From NCBI GenBank assembly GCA_009922885.1, contig RFUP01000005.1, positions 1-22,139 of the forward strand: a stretch of 22,139 nt of DNA, given 5' to 3'. Every line of letters starts with the position of its first letter. Positions within the stretch are counted from its first letter, which is position 1. Shown here in pieces: positions 14,574-22,139 of this stretch. The notes under the pieces are model-generated. The model did no database searches. It saw nothing but the letters and a program-made list of their open reading frames with translations, and had not been told where the DNA came from. Source of the DNA: Paracoccaceae bacterium. GTDB lineage: Bacteria > Pseudomonadota > Alphaproteobacteria > Rhodobacterales > Rhodobacteraceae. The position numbers and the translations under genes are program-made.

Positions 14574-15160
14574 TCGAAAAGGGGTTCGATGTGCTTTTCG
14601 GCGGGCAGCGCAATCTGATCCGCGAAACTGCCGGGATTTTCTTGGAGCCTGCAGATGAAGGCGCGGAACGCGATGCGGCCATTCGGGAGGCGGCGCTGGA
14701 CCAATACCGGCAAGAGTTCAGTCAAACGCGCGAAAGCCGGTTCGACCGTTTTATGAATGGTGTCAACAGGTTGCCGCGCCCGATGCTGGCTTTGGGCACG
14801 CTGGCCTTGTTCGTTTCAGCAATGGTCGCCCCGCTTTGGTTTGCGGAACGGATGCAGGGCATAGCGCTCGTTCCGGAACCGCTTTGGTGGTTGATGGGGG
14901 CGATTATCAGCTTCTACTTCGGTGCTCGACATCAGGTAAAAGGGCAGGCCTTTCAGGCCAGCGTGGTGCATAATCTTGCGCTGGCACCGTTGGTGGCGGA
15001 AAACGTGAAGGCGTTGAAGAACCTTCGTGCGGGGCAGGAATTGGGAGAAGGCGAAACAGGTTCGGCTCTCTTGGCGAAGGGGGATCTTAACAGGGCGCTA
15101 GAGGATTGGCGCAGATCGCGGACAGTAGAGGCGGCAACCAACGGGCGCGAAGTGCGGTAG
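14564..15160 (+). CDS. Holin-family membrane protein (3TM-holin-like)
   Basis: A 198-residue protein that pairs with the muramidase. After an amphipathic N-terminus (MGLIEKGFDVLFGGQRNLIRET) and a charged helical stretch, there are two clear membrane segments at about 74-94 (MLALGTLALFVSAMVAPLWFA) and 107-121 (PLWWLMGAIISFYFG), then a charged tail. This fits the Holin_3TM family found beside family-108 muramidases in Rhodobacteraceae; a third membrane segment is not obvious. The likely role is a membrane lesion that lets the muramidase reach the wall. The start is ATG 14564, which has GAGGG upstream and overlaps the muramidase stop by ten bases. Possible upstream in-frame starts lie inside the muramidase and are not family-like. 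No terminator is seen after it. Confidence 0.82.
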   Translation: MGLIEKGFDVLFGGQRNLIRETAGIFLEPADEGAERDAAIREAALDQYRQEFSQTRESRFDRFMNGVNRLPRPMLALGTLALFVSAMVAPLWFAERMQGIALVPEPLWWLMGAIISFYFGARHQVKGQAFQASVVHNLALAPLVAENVKALKNLRAGQELGEGETGSALLAKGDLNRALEDWRRSRTVEAATNGREVR

Positions 15161-15198
15161 CCCGCGACAAAGTGATCTCCAAAACCTGTGTTTTCTGA

Positions 15199-15227
15199 TT
15201 GGTCATGGCGCGCGGGCAAAGTAATGT
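15199..15227 (+). promoter_or_regulatory. Candidate sigma-70 promoter immediately in front of ccmF
   Basis: TTGGTC (15199-15204), a 17-base spacer and TAATGT (15222-15227) make a reasonable -35/-10 pair. Transcription would start about seven bases later, at or next to the ccmF ATG at 15234. No Shine-Dalgarno sequence is visible in front of that ATG, so a leaderless message is possible. Confidence 0.4.
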
Positions 15228-15233
15228 CCGCGC

Positions 15234-17195
15234 ATGATTACAGAACTCGGTCACTTCGCCCTCATTCTCGCGGCTTTGGTCGCGGTCGTGCAAACTATTG
15301 TGCCGCTCGTCGGCGCCCATAAGCGCTGGCCGGGCTGGATGGCTTTGGCCGAACCTGCGGCCTTGGTTCAATTCTTGCTGGTGGCGTTTTCGTTCGCGGC
15401 GCTGACCTATGCGTTTGTCACCTCGGACTTCAGCCTTAAGCTCGTGGTGGACAACTCGCACTCCCTCAAGCCGATGCTCTACAAAGTGTCCGGTGTGTGG
15501 GGGAACCATGAAGGCTCAATGCTCCTTTGGGTTCTGATCCTCGCCCTTTTCGGGGCGTCCGCCGTTTGGTTCGGACAAGATCTTCCCCCGACATTGAGGG
15601 CGCGCGTGTTGGCGGTTCAGGCGAGCGTGTCCGTCGCATTTTATGCGTTCATCCTGTTCACTTCGAACCCGTTCTTGCGGCTCGCGGTGCCTCCCATGGA
15701 TGGGCAGGATTTGAACCCTCTGCTTCAAGACCCGGGCCTCGCCTTCCACCCGCCGTTTCTCTATCTTGGCTACGTCGGCCTTTCGATGACCTTTGCCTTC
15801 GCCGTCGCGGCTTTGATCGAAGGACGTGTGGACGCCGCATGGGGGCGTTGGGTGCGCCCGTGGACATTGGCCGCGTGGATTTTCCTGACCATCGGTATCG
15901 CGCTTGGCTCTTGGTGGGCTTATTACGAGCTTGGCTGGGGCGGTTTCTGGTTCTGGGACCCGGTTGAAAATGCCTCGTTCATGCCGTGGCTCATCGCGGC
16001 GGCACTACTGCATTCGGCCATCGTGGTAGAGAAGCGGGAAAGCCTGAAAAGCTGGACCATCCTGTTGGCGATCCTTGCGTTCGGCTTTAGCCTTATCGGC
16101 ACGTTCATCGTGCGTTCGGGTGTGATTACGTCGGTCCATGCCTTCGCCAATGATCCCGAGCGAGGAGTATTCATTCTTTTTATTCTCGCGTTTTTCATGG
16201 GCGGGGCGCTTATGCTGTTCACGGCGCGCGCCGGGATCATGGAAGCGAAGGGCGTGTTTGGTATGATCAGCCGCGAAAGCGCGCTTGTGATGAACAACAT
16301 CCTTCTGGCGGTTTCTGCATTGGTGGTTTTTGTTGGAACGCTTTGGCCGCTGTTTGCTGAATTGCTCTTTGATCGCAAGCTGTCCGTGGGGGCACCCTTC
16401 TTCGAGGCAGCCTTCACGCCTTTCATGATTGTTTTGGCGGTGGTGCTTCCATTGGGGGCGATCATGCCGTGGAAAAGGGGCGGTGTTAAACGTGCATTGC
16501 GGCAGCTTGCTCCGGCATGGGTGCTGGGCTTTGCAACGCTTGCGCTGGTGTTTGCCTTGCAGACGGGCCGCTCGGCCCTCGGCCCTGTTGGTCTGGCCCT
16601 TGGCGCGTGGTTGATCGCGGGGGCGGCCGTGGATATTTGGGCCCGAACCGGAAAGGGCGGTGTGCGGCGCTTGGCTCGGCTTCCCCGTGCGGATTGGGGC
16701 AAGGCGCTGGCGCATGGCGGCTTGGGCATCATCTTTATCGGCATTGCTGGTCTCATGGCATGGGATGTGGAAGATGTGCGCACGACAAAGGTCGGGGAGC
16801 CTTTCGAGGTGTCTGGCTACCAGATTACTCTGGTTGAGGTGCATCGCGAGCAGGGGCCGAACTACATCACCACCATGGCCGAAATGCATGTGGTGCGGAA
16901 TGGCAAGGCAGTGGCAACGCTCTTCCCTGAAAAGCGCGTCTACCCGGTGGCGCAGATGCCCACGACGGAAGCCGCCATCGATAACGGTATCCTGCGGGAC
17001 ATCTATCTGGTGATTGGCGATCCGCAGGCCGATGGGGGATGGGCGGTTCGGACCTATATCAAGCCCTTGGCGAACTGGATATGGGCGGGTGCGATCCTTA
17101 TGGCTCTGGGCGGATTGATGAGCCTGACTGACCGCCGCTACCGCGTTGCGGCAGGGGCGAGAAAAGCCAGCGCTGTAGGAGTGGCGGCAGAATGA
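15234..17195 (+). CDS. ccmF: Heme lyase subunit CcmF (cytochrome c-type biogenesis)
   Basis: CcmF is the large membrane subunit of the system I cytochrome c synthetase. With CcmH it receives heme from CcmE and attaches it to apocytochrome c in the periplasm. The 653 residues are the usual length and consist largely of membrane helices. The tryptophan-rich WWD signature is WGGFWFWD at 235-242, followed by PVENASFMPW. Also typical are the early VSGVWGNHEGSMLLW and the region around FIVRSGVITSVHAFANDP. The late soluble part (EVHREQGPNYITTMAEMHV, then VYPVAQMPTTEAAID) is also typical. ATG 15234 fits the family start (MITELGHFALILA). No good ribosome-binding site precedes it. The stop overlaps the ccmH start by four bases (ATGA). 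Confidence 0.97.
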   Translation: MITELGHFALILAALVAVVQTIVPLVGAHKRWPGWMALAEPAALVQFLLVAFSFAALTYAFVTSDFSLKLVVDNSHSLKPMLYKVSGVWGNHEGSMLLWVLILALFGASAVWFGQDLPPTLRARVLAVQASVSVAFYAFILFTSNPFLRLAVPPMDGQDLNPLLQDPGLAFHPPFLYLGYVGLSMTFAFAVAALIEGRVDAAWGRWVRPWTLAAWIFLTIGIALGSWWAYYELGWGGFWFWDPVENASFMPWLIAAALLHSAIVVEKRESLKSWTILLAILAFGFSLIGTFIVRSGVITSVHAFANDPERGVFILFILAFFMGGALMLFTARAGIMEAKGVFGMISRESALVMNNILLAVSALVVFVGTLWPLFAELLFDRKLSVGAPFFEAAFTPFMIVLAVVLPLGAIMPWKRGGVKRALRQLAPAWVLGFATLALVFALQTGRSALGPVGLALGAWLIAGAAVDIWARTGKGGVRRLARLPRADWGKALAHGGLGIIFIGIAGLMAWDVEDVRTTKVGEPFEVSGYQITLVEVHREQGPNYITTMAEMHVVRNGKAVATLFPEKRVYPVAQMPTTEAAIDNGILRDIYLVIGDPQADGGWAVRTYIKPLANWIWAGAILMALGGLMSLTDRRYRVAAGARKASAVGVAAE

Positions 17196-17647
17196 GGGCC
17201 ATCGTTTATGCTTTGATCGCTGCCGCCTTCATAGGACCTGCATTTGCCGTGCAACCGGATGAAATTCTTTCCGACCCGGCGCTAGAGGCACGGGCGCGAG
17301 AGATATCAAAGGGGTTGCGGTGCCTTGTGTGCCGCAACGAAGCCATTGACGAGTCGAATGCCGATCTGGCGCGCGATCTGCGGCTTCTGGTGCGCGAGCG
17401 GTTGGTTGCGGGTGACAGCGACGAGGAAACCGTTGCGTTCATCGTGGATCGGTATGGTGAATATGTCTTGTTGAAGCCGAGGACCGGAGGCGCGAACTGG
17501 ATATTGTGGGGGGCCGGCCCGGCCATGTTGCTGTTGGGCCTTGGCCTCGGAATTTCCTTCTTGCGGAAACGTCAGGCCTCGCCCGATGGTGGCAGCAAAT
17601 TGAATGCCGAAGAAGAAGCGCGGCTTCAGGAAATTCTCAAGCAATGA
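17192..17647 (+). CDS. ccmH: Cytochrome c-type biogenesis protein CcmH (thiol-redox subunit)
   Basis: CcmH keeps the heme-binding cysteines of apocytochrome c reduced and works with CcmF. This is the short 151-residue form (the CycL/Ccl2 type), without the TPR domain found in the longer E. coli protein. Residues 1-19 form a signal peptide ending PAFA. The redox motif is LRCLVCRN at 42-49 (Cys44, Cys47), where many homologues have Gln in place of Arg48. A single membrane anchor lies at about 102-124 (NWILWGAGPAMLLLGLGLGI), and a charged tail follows. The ATG overlaps the ccmF stop in an ATGA, indicating coupled translation. The TPR partner (CcmI/CycH) is not in the window. Confidence 0.95.
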   Translation: MRAIVYALIAAAFIGPAFAVQPDEILSDPALEARAREISKGLRCLVCRNEAIDESNADLARDLRLLVRERLVAGDSDEETVAFIVDRYGEYVLLKPRTGGANWILWGAGPAMLLLGLGLGISFLRKRQASPDGGSKLNAEEEARLQEILKQ

Positions 17648-17714
17648 CGTGAGGTTTCTACTTTTCCAATCCGTGCGGTCGGTTAAGGTGCCAGCGCATG
17701 GAGGAGGGACCCCG

Positions 17715-18494
17715 ATGGATTACCAAACGATCGCCTATGAAGTCACCGACGGCGTTGCGGTGCTCACGCTGAACCGCCCTGACAAGATGAATGCCTTGAA
17801 CACGCAGATGCGCGCCGAAGTGGCGCATGCGGCAGGGCGCGCGGGGCAAGAGGCGCGTGTACTGGTGATCACAGGGTCGGGCGAGCGGGCCTTCTGCTCG
17901 GGCCAAGATCTTTCGGATCGGGCGACAGCCGCTGAGGTGGATCTGGAGCGGACGCTGCGGGACGAATATGGCCCGATGCTCAAAGCGATTTACGACTGCC
18001 CCGTGCCGACGATTTCTGCCGTGAATGGTGCCGCAGCGGGGGCAGGGGCGAACCTTGCGCTGGCCGCCGACGTGGTGATCGCGAAAGAAAGCGCCTATTT
18101 TCTTCAGGCTTTCACGCGGATCGGTCTGATTCCGGACGCAGGCGGAACCTATTGGATGACCCGCGGCATGGGGGCCGCGAAAGCAATGGGGGCGGCACTT
18201 TTTGCCGATAAGATTTCCGCACGTCAGGCAGACGATTGGGGCCTGATCTGGGAAGCTGTTTCGGATGCAGATTTTGAAGCGACTTGGAAGAAGCGCGCGG
18301 CGCATTTGGCCAACGGGCCGACGCTGGCTTATGCCAAGGTCAAAGAGGCCATTCGCGGTGCGTGGGACAACTCGCTTGAGGAGCAACTCGGACTTGAAGG
18401 GCGCTTGCAAGGGCAAGTGGGCAAGAGCCGTGACTTCCGCGAGGGCGTGCTGTCGTTCCTTGAAAAACGCCCCTCGAAGTTCGAAGGCCGCTAA
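17715..18494 (+). CDS. PaaG-like enoyl-CoA hydratase/isomerase
   Basis: A 259-residue crotonase-superfamily protein. The oxyanion-hole segments are AFCSGQDLSDR (59-69) and AVNGAAAGAGANLAL (102-116), and Asp141 lies in RIGLIPDAGGTYW, the position of the acidic catalytic residue in PaaG. The GQDLSDR and LIPDAGG forms, together with the C-terminal REGVLSFLEKRPSKFEG, resemble PaaG, the epoxyphenylacetyl-CoA isomerase of phenylacetate degradation, more than general FadB-type hydratases. However, no other paa gene is present, so a general role is possible and no symbol is given. The start is ATG 17715, with GGAGGAGGG about five bases upstream. It lies 67 bases after ccmH on the same strand and ends at its own terminator. 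Confidence 0.87.
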   Translation: MDYQTIAYEVTDGVAVLTLNRPDKMNALNTQMRAEVAHAAGRAGQEARVLVITGSGERAFCSGQDLSDRATAAEVDLERTLRDEYGPMLKAIYDCPVPTISAVNGAAAGAGANLALAADVVIAKESAYFLQAFTRIGLIPDAGGTYWMTRGMGAAKAMGAALFADKISARQADDWGLIWEAVSDADFEATWKKRAAHLANGPTLAYAKVKEAIRGAWDNSLEEQLGLEGRLQGQVGKSRDFREGVLSFLEKRPSKFEGR

Positions 18495-18545
18495 AGTCGC
18501 TGGTGCCTTGGCGACGAGGTCGGGCAAAACAACAATGGGAATCCG

Positions 18546-18582
18546 AATGGCCCGCGTCGCTGACGTGGGCCATTTGCGTTTT
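18546..18582 (+). terminator. Intrinsic terminator after the enoyl-CoA hydratase gene
   Basis: AATGGCCCGCGT (18546-18557) pairs with ACGTGGGCCATT (18563-18574), a 12-bp stem with one G-U pair and a 5-base loop. TGCGTTTT follows. It closes the plus-strand transcript about 50 bases past the stop codon. Confidence 0.85.
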
Positions 18583-18633
18583 GGATCCAATGCAATTGTA
18601 AAACGCGCATTATGGCGTTGTCCTAGGGCTTCG

Positions 18634-18672
18634 TGGCAAAACAAAAGGGCGCTCCGAGTGGGAGCGCCCTTT
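18634..18672 (-). terminator. Intrinsic terminator after gltA
   Basis: AAAGGGCGCTCC (18644-18655) and GGAGCGCCCTTT (18661-18672) form a perfect 12-bp stem with a 5-base loop. On the minus strand it runs on into TTTTGTTTTG. It lies about 20 bases past the gltA stop and, with the terminator at 18546-18582, separates the two convergent transcripts. Confidence 0.92.
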
Positions 18673-18692
18673 CTAGACCAAGCCGGGAAGAA

Positions 18693-19988
18693 TTATCCGC
18701 GGTTCTCGATATCGACGTAGTCGCGGTGGGTTTCACCGAGGTAGAGTTGGCGCGGACGGCCGATTTTCATCTGCGGGTCAGCGATCTGCTCTTTCCACTG
18801 CGAAATCCAGCCAACAGTACGCGAAAGCGCGAAGATCGGCGTGAACATGGAGGTCGGGAAGCCCGTCGCCTCAAGGATGATGCCGGAGTAGAAATCGACG
18901 TTCGGGAAGAGCTTCTTTTCTGCAAAGTACTCATCCTGAAGCGCGATGCGCTCAAGCTCCTTGGCAACCTGCAGAAGCGGGTTGTTCTCGACGCCGAGGA
19001 GATCCAGAACTTCGTCGGCGGATTGCTTCATGACTGTCGCGCGCGGGTCGAAATTCTTGTAAACGCGGTGGCCAAAGCCCATCAGGCGGAACGGGTCGTT
19101 CTTGTCTTTCGCGCGGGCGATGAACTCAGGGATGCGATCTACCGAACCGATTTCCTTCAGCATCTCAAGGCAGGCTTGGTTTGCACCGCCGTGTGCCGGA
19201 CCCCAGAGGCAAGCAATACCCGCCGCGATGCAGGCGAAGGGGTTTGCGCCAGAGGAAGAGGCCAGGCGAACGGTCGAAGTCGAGGCGTTCTGCTCGTGAT
19301 CGGCGTGGAGAATGAAGATGCGGTCCATCGCACGCGCGAGGATCGGATCAACATTATATTTTTCCGCCGGGACTGCGAAGCACATGTGCAAGAAATTCGC
19401 AGCATAGTCGAGATCGTTGCGCGGATAGACGAAAGGCTGACCGATCGAATATTTGTATGCCATTGCAGCGATGGTTGGCAGCTTGGCGATCAGGCGAATA
19501 GCCGCCACTTCGCGTTGCCACGGATCGTTGATGTCGAGCGAGTCGTGGTAGAAGGCGGACATTGCGCCAACCACACCAACAAGCGTTGCCATCGGGTGCG
19601 CATCGCGACGGAAGCCACGGAAGAAGTTGTGCATCTGCTCGTGCACCATCGTGTGGCGGGTGACGCGCGTTTCGAAGTCTTCCAGTTGCTTCGCGTCCGG
19701 AAGTTCACCGTAAAGCAGCAGATAGCAGACTTCGAGGTAATGCGATTTTGCCGCAAGTTGACCGATCGGGTAACCGCGATGGAGGAGAATACCTTCATCA
19801 CCATCAATGAAGGTGATGGTCGAGTCGCAGGCTGCGGTCGAGGTGAAGCCCGGGTCGTAGGTGAATACATCCCCTTGAGCGTAGAGCTTTCGGATGTCGA
19901 GAACATCCGGACCGGCCGTTGGCGAGTAAATCGGCAGTTCGATTTCCTTGCCATCGAAGCTCAGCTTGGCAGTCTTTTTGGCTTCCAT
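18693..19988 (-). CDS. gltA: Citrate synthase (type II, GltA)
   Basis: Citrate synthase condenses acetyl-CoA and oxaloacetate in the first step of the TCA cycle. The 431 residues match the hexameric, NADH-sensitive type of Gram-negative bacteria (E. coli GltA has 427). Active-site residues line up with E. coli: His231 in HADHEQNAST (E. coli His229), His266 in GPAHGGAN (His264), His307 in GFGHRVYKNFDPRA (His305) and Asp365 in PNVDFYSG (Asp362). The N-terminal FDGKEIELPI and FTYDPGFTST are typical. ATG 19988 has AGGAAGGAAG upstream. gltX precedes it on the same strand with an 82-base gap; a strong terminator follows. The open frame running opposite it is a shadow. Confidence 0.98.
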   Translation of the reverse strand: MEAKKTAKLSFDGKEIELPIYSPTAGPDVLDIRKLYAQGDVFTYDPGFTSTAACDSTITFIDGDEGILLHRGYPIGQLAAKSHYLEVCYLLLYGELPDAKQLEDFETRVTRHTMVHEQMHNFFRGFRRDAHPMATLVGVVGAMSAFYHDSLDINDPWQREVAAIRLIAKLPTIAAMAYKYSIGQPFVYPRNDLDYAANFLHMCFAVPAEKYNVDPILARAMDRIFILHADHEQNASTSTVRLASSSGANPFACIAAGIACLWGPAHGGANQACLEMLKEIGSVDRIPEFIARAKDKNDPFRLMGFGHRVYKNFDPRATVMKQSADEVLDLLGVENNPLLQVAKELERIALQDEYFAEKKLFPNVDFYSGIILEATGFPTSMFTPIFALSRTVGWISQWKEQIADPQMKIGRPRQLYLGETHRDYVDIENRG

Positions 19989-20070
19989 CTCAGTCTTCCT
20001 TCCTCATGGTCCCTCTGCGCGGATCGCAGGGGCAAACTAACTTACCGACGTTAGCAAAGAAATAATGCCT

Positions 20071-21480
20071 TTACCTCGCCGCGTCCTGCAGTCTGGCCAG
20101 CGTTTCATCGCGGCCAAGAACCAGCATCATATCGAAAACCGAAGGCGTCGCTGTTCTGCCGGCGAGGGCCGCCCGAAGCGGGCCAGCCAAGCGGGCGAAT
20201 TTCATTTCCCGCTCTTCGGCAAAGCTGTTCGCAATCGTCTCTAGATCGTTACGTGTCCAGCTAGCATTTTGCATCTGCGGCGTCAATTCTTTCAGTATAC
20301 CACGGGATACATCATCGAGTTGTGCTGCGGCTTTCTCATCGGGCTGTATCGGTCGCGACGCGAGTGCAAACTCTGCCTTTTCAAGCAGTTCAGGGAAGGT
20401 CTTGGCCCGTTCTTTCAAGTGAGGCATCGCATCTGAAAGGCGTTGCCGCTGGATGTCCGACAATGCAGGTTGATCTGTCGCGCTCAAAAATGCCGCGAGT
20501 TCTTGCAGCAGCGCAGCATTTTCAGTGGCTGCGATATGCTGGCCGCAGACATGTTCGAGCTTTTTGAAGTCGAGCCGTGCGGGGGAGCGGCCGATCCCGC
20601 CGAGATTGAACCATTCCTTGGCTTCGGCATCAGTGAAGAATTCTGCGTCTCCATGGCTCCAGCCAAGGCGGGCAAGATAGTTGCGCATGCCTGCCGCCGG
20701 ATATCCCATGGCCTGATACTCCTCGACGCCAAGCGCACCGTGACGTTTCGAGAGTTTCTTGCCATCCGGCCCGTGGATCAGCGGGATATGGGCCCAGACG
20801 GGAACGGTCCAGCCCATGGCTTCGTAGATCATCATCTGGCGGGCGGCGTTGTTGAGGTGATCATCGCCGCGGATGACATGGGTGACGCCCATGTCGTGAT
20901 CGTCTACGACCACAGCCAACATATAAACGGGCGTTCCGTCAGACCGCAGCAAGACCATGTCATCCAGCTGCTCGTTCTTGATGACCACATCGCCCTGCAC
21001 TTGATCGCGGATCACGGTTTCCCCGGATTGGGGGGCTTTGATCCGGATCACGAAGGGGGAATCGGGGTGCGTTGCGGGATCAGCGTCGCGCCATGGACTA
21101 CGGAACAGCGTTGAGCGTTTTTCGGCCTCGGCCGCTTCGCGGAACGCCTGGATTTCCTCCTGCGTTGAGAAACACTTGTAGGCTTTGCCCTTTGCAAGAA
21201 GCTCATAGGCCACTTCCGCATGGCGGGGTGCGCGCTCGAACTGGCTGATCACATCGCCATCCCAATCGAGACCAAGCCAAGTCAGGCCCTTGAGGATCGC
21301 TTCTGTTGCTTCGGGTGTAGAGCGTGCCCGGTCCGTGTCTTCGATCCGAAGAAGGAATTTGCCGCCGCGCCCGCGTGCGAAGAGCCAGTTGAAAAGCGCT
21401 GTGCGACCGCCGCCAATGTGGAGATAGCCTGTGGGCGAAGGAGCGAATCGGGTGACAATTTGTGACGTCATGGGGAGCAT
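20071..21480 (-). CDS. gltX: Glutamyl-tRNA synthetase
   Basis: A class I aminoacyl-tRNA synthetase that charges tRNA-Glu. The 469 residues are the normal length. The HIGH-type motif is HIGGGRTALFNWL (from 21), followed by LLRIEDTDRARSTPEA, the middle signature DDHDMGVTHVIRGDDHLNN, and KLSKRHGA (from 242) as the KMSKS-type motif. Many alphaproteobacteria have two GluRS genes, and one may also charge tRNA-Gln for amidation; which one this is cannot be told. ATG 21480 has AAAGG about four bases upstream and is listed; ATG 21471, three codons in, would give MTSQIVTRFAPSPTG, closer to homologue starts, and is also plausible. It is divergent from comEC with 57 bases between, an arrangement familiar from related genomes. 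Confidence 0.96.
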   Translation of the reverse strand: MLPMTSQIVTRFAPSPTGYLHIGGGRTALFNWLFARGRGGKFLLRIEDTDRARSTPEATEAILKGLTWLGLDWDGDVISQFERAPRHAEVAYELLAKGKAYKCFSTQEEIQAFREAAEAEKRSTLFRSPWRDADPATHPDSPFVIRIKAPQSGETVIRDQVQGDVVIKNEQLDDMVLLRSDGTPVYMLAVVVDDHDMGVTHVIRGDDHLNNAARQMMIYEAMGWTVPVWAHIPLIHGPDGKKLSKRHGALGVEEYQAMGYPAAGMRNYLARLGWSHGDAEFFTDAEAKEWFNLGGIGRSPARLDFKKLEHVCGQHIAATENAALLQELAAFLSATDQPALSDIQRQRLSDAMPHLKERAKTFPELLEKAEFALASRPIQPDEKAAAQLDDVSRGILKELTPQMQNASWTRNDLETIANSFAEEREMKFARLAGPLRAALAGRTATPSVFDMMLVLGRDETLARLQDAAR

Positions 21481-21537
21481 TTAACCTTTCGGTAACCAAG
21501 GCCGGTCAAGGATTAGCGCCTGTCTAACGGTGGCCCC

Positions 21538-22139
21538 ATGCAAGAACAAGTCCAGTGGCTTAAGCAACGGCTGATCCACGCGTGGCTTAAGCAAAGAAGT
21601 GAGATATTTAATTGGGTTCCCGTGTTCCTTGCGTTCGGGATCGCATTTTACTTTTCCCTACCGAATGAACCGGACTGGCGATACTGGGCTTATTGCTAAC
21701 GGTTAAAGGCATAGGTCTGGCGATCGCTCGTTGGGGGGCCGAAGATGCAACGCCATTGGGGTGGGCGATGATGCTCTTTGCAATGGGGTTTGCTCTGGCG
21801 GTCGCAAGGGCGCATCTGGTTGCGGCTCCGGTTCTGGATGAACCCTATTTCGGGCCAGTGCAGGGGCGCATCGTGGGGATTGATCGATCTGCCAACGATG
21901 CAGTGCGGTTGCTGCTGGCGGAGCCGAAACTTTCAGGAATTGAGCCGGAGGAAACGCCGAGGCGCGTGCGGGTTGCGCTCCATGGCGAGGCCGCTGAATT
22001 CACGCCCGAGGCGGGTCAGATCGTGGTTTTGGAAGCCCGACTGTCGCCGCCGGCGGGGCCGACAGAACCCGGTGGGTTTGATTTCCAACGTCAAAGCTGG
22101 TTCGCGGGACTTGGTGCTGTGGGCTATGCCAGAACGCCA
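21538..22139 (+). pseudogene. comEC: ComEC/Rec2 competence channel, N-terminal part, with a one-base frameshift; cut by window end
   Basis: ComEC is the inner-membrane channel for single-stranded DNA uptake. Reading begins at ATG 21538 (MQEQVQWLKQRLIHAWLKQ, then FNWVPVFLAFGIAFYFSLPNEP) and hits a stop at 21709. From 21672 another frame continues in family style: GLAILGLLLTVKGIGLAIARWG, a membrane segment GWAMMLFAMGFALAVARAHL, then the DUF4131 region with FGPVQGRIVGIDRS, RVRVALHG and PPAGPTEPGGFDFQRQSWFAGLGAVGY. It stays open to the window edge. Adding one G at 21672-21673 restores a continuous frame (PNEP-GLAILG). The DNA-binding and channel domains are off-window. Whether the break is real or a sequencing error is undecided. 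A 13-base direct repeat encodes WLKQ twice near the start. In related genomes lexA often follows. Confidence 0.82.
21555..21594 (+). repeat. Two copies of a 13-base direct repeat in the start of comEC
   Basis: GTGGCTTAAGCAA occurs at 21555-21567 and again at 21582-21594, a 27-base period in frame, so WLKQ appears twice in the predicted protein. It suggests a short local duplication. Confidence 0.6.

Noticed and set aside
13885..15233. The muramidase-holin pair as a prophage remnant
   Set aside because: No integrase, terminase, structural genes, attachment repeats or composition break were seen around it.
18633..20054. Plus-strand open frame of 473 codons opposite gltA
   Set aside because: It runs through the gltA terminator and opposite a perfectly conserved citrate synthase; no recognisable domain.
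21481..21537. Shared operator between gltX and comEC (TTAACC...GGTAACC)
   Set aside because: The arms pair imperfectly and the stretch is only 57 bases; GGTTACC is a chance-level palindrome.
1..22139. tRNA, rRNA, CRISPR array, insertion sequence
   Set aside because: The gaps were read on both strands and show no cloverleaf, spaced direct repeats, or transposase-like frame.

Overview
The window looks like a chromosomal segment of an alphaproteobacterium of the Rhodobacteraceae (Roseobacter/Rhodobacter group). The basis is protein-level resemblance recalled from that family together with gene order: divergent tkt and zapA, purL near bolA-grxD, ccmE/ccmF/ccmH, and gltA-gltX-comEC. The DNA is GC-rich and gene-dense, so many long open frames opposite the real genes are only shadows. 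Almost everything is core housekeeping. No CRISPR array, rRNA, tRNA, insertion sequence or integrase was seen.

Layout. (1) 1-1598, minus: 3'-truncated transketolase. (2) 1839-2770, plus: a coiled-coil protein gene broken by a one-base frameshift, then zapA, closed by a bidirectional terminator. (3) 2815-3433, minus: bolA and grxD, partner Fe-S/redox proteins. (4) 3567-4461: a YhfA-type OsmC-family gene (plus) convergent with a stand-alone BLUF blue-light sensor (minus). (5) 4577-6736, minus: purL. (6) 6737-7042: a 306-base gap with two hairpins, one a clear terminator for the lysR transcript. (7) 7043-11542: a LysR-type regulator divergent from a very large fused indolepyruvate ferredoxin oxidoreductase, with two perfect palindromes in the shared intergenic region. 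(8) 11634-13356: a PlsC-like acyltransferase overlapping murI (glutamate racemase). (9) 13432-17647: ccmE, then a muramidase-holin pair, then ccmF and ccmH. A terminator separates ccmE from the muramidase and a candidate promoter lies directly in front of ccmF. (10) 17715-18494: a PaaG-like enoyl-CoA hydratase/isomerase. (11) 18693-21480, minus: gltX and gltA. (12) 21538-22139, plus: the 5' part of comEC, with a one-base frameshift.

How the parts fit. Central metabolism (transketolase, citrate synthase), purine synthesis (PurL), cell division (ZapA), cell-wall precursor supply (MurI), glutamyl-tRNA supply (GltX) and cytochrome c biogenesis (CcmE/F/H) are all represented. The least ordinary part is the muramidase-holin lysis pair embedded in the cytochrome c maturation cluster with no other phage genes. 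It resembles the separately located endolysin/holin pair that serves the gene transfer agent of Rhodobacter capsulatus. The muramidase also carries a calcium-loop-like insert. Second in interest is the lysR/IOR regulatory region. Two core genes (the coiled-coil gene and comEC) each appear to lack one base, plausibly a G, which may be sequencing error rather than biology.
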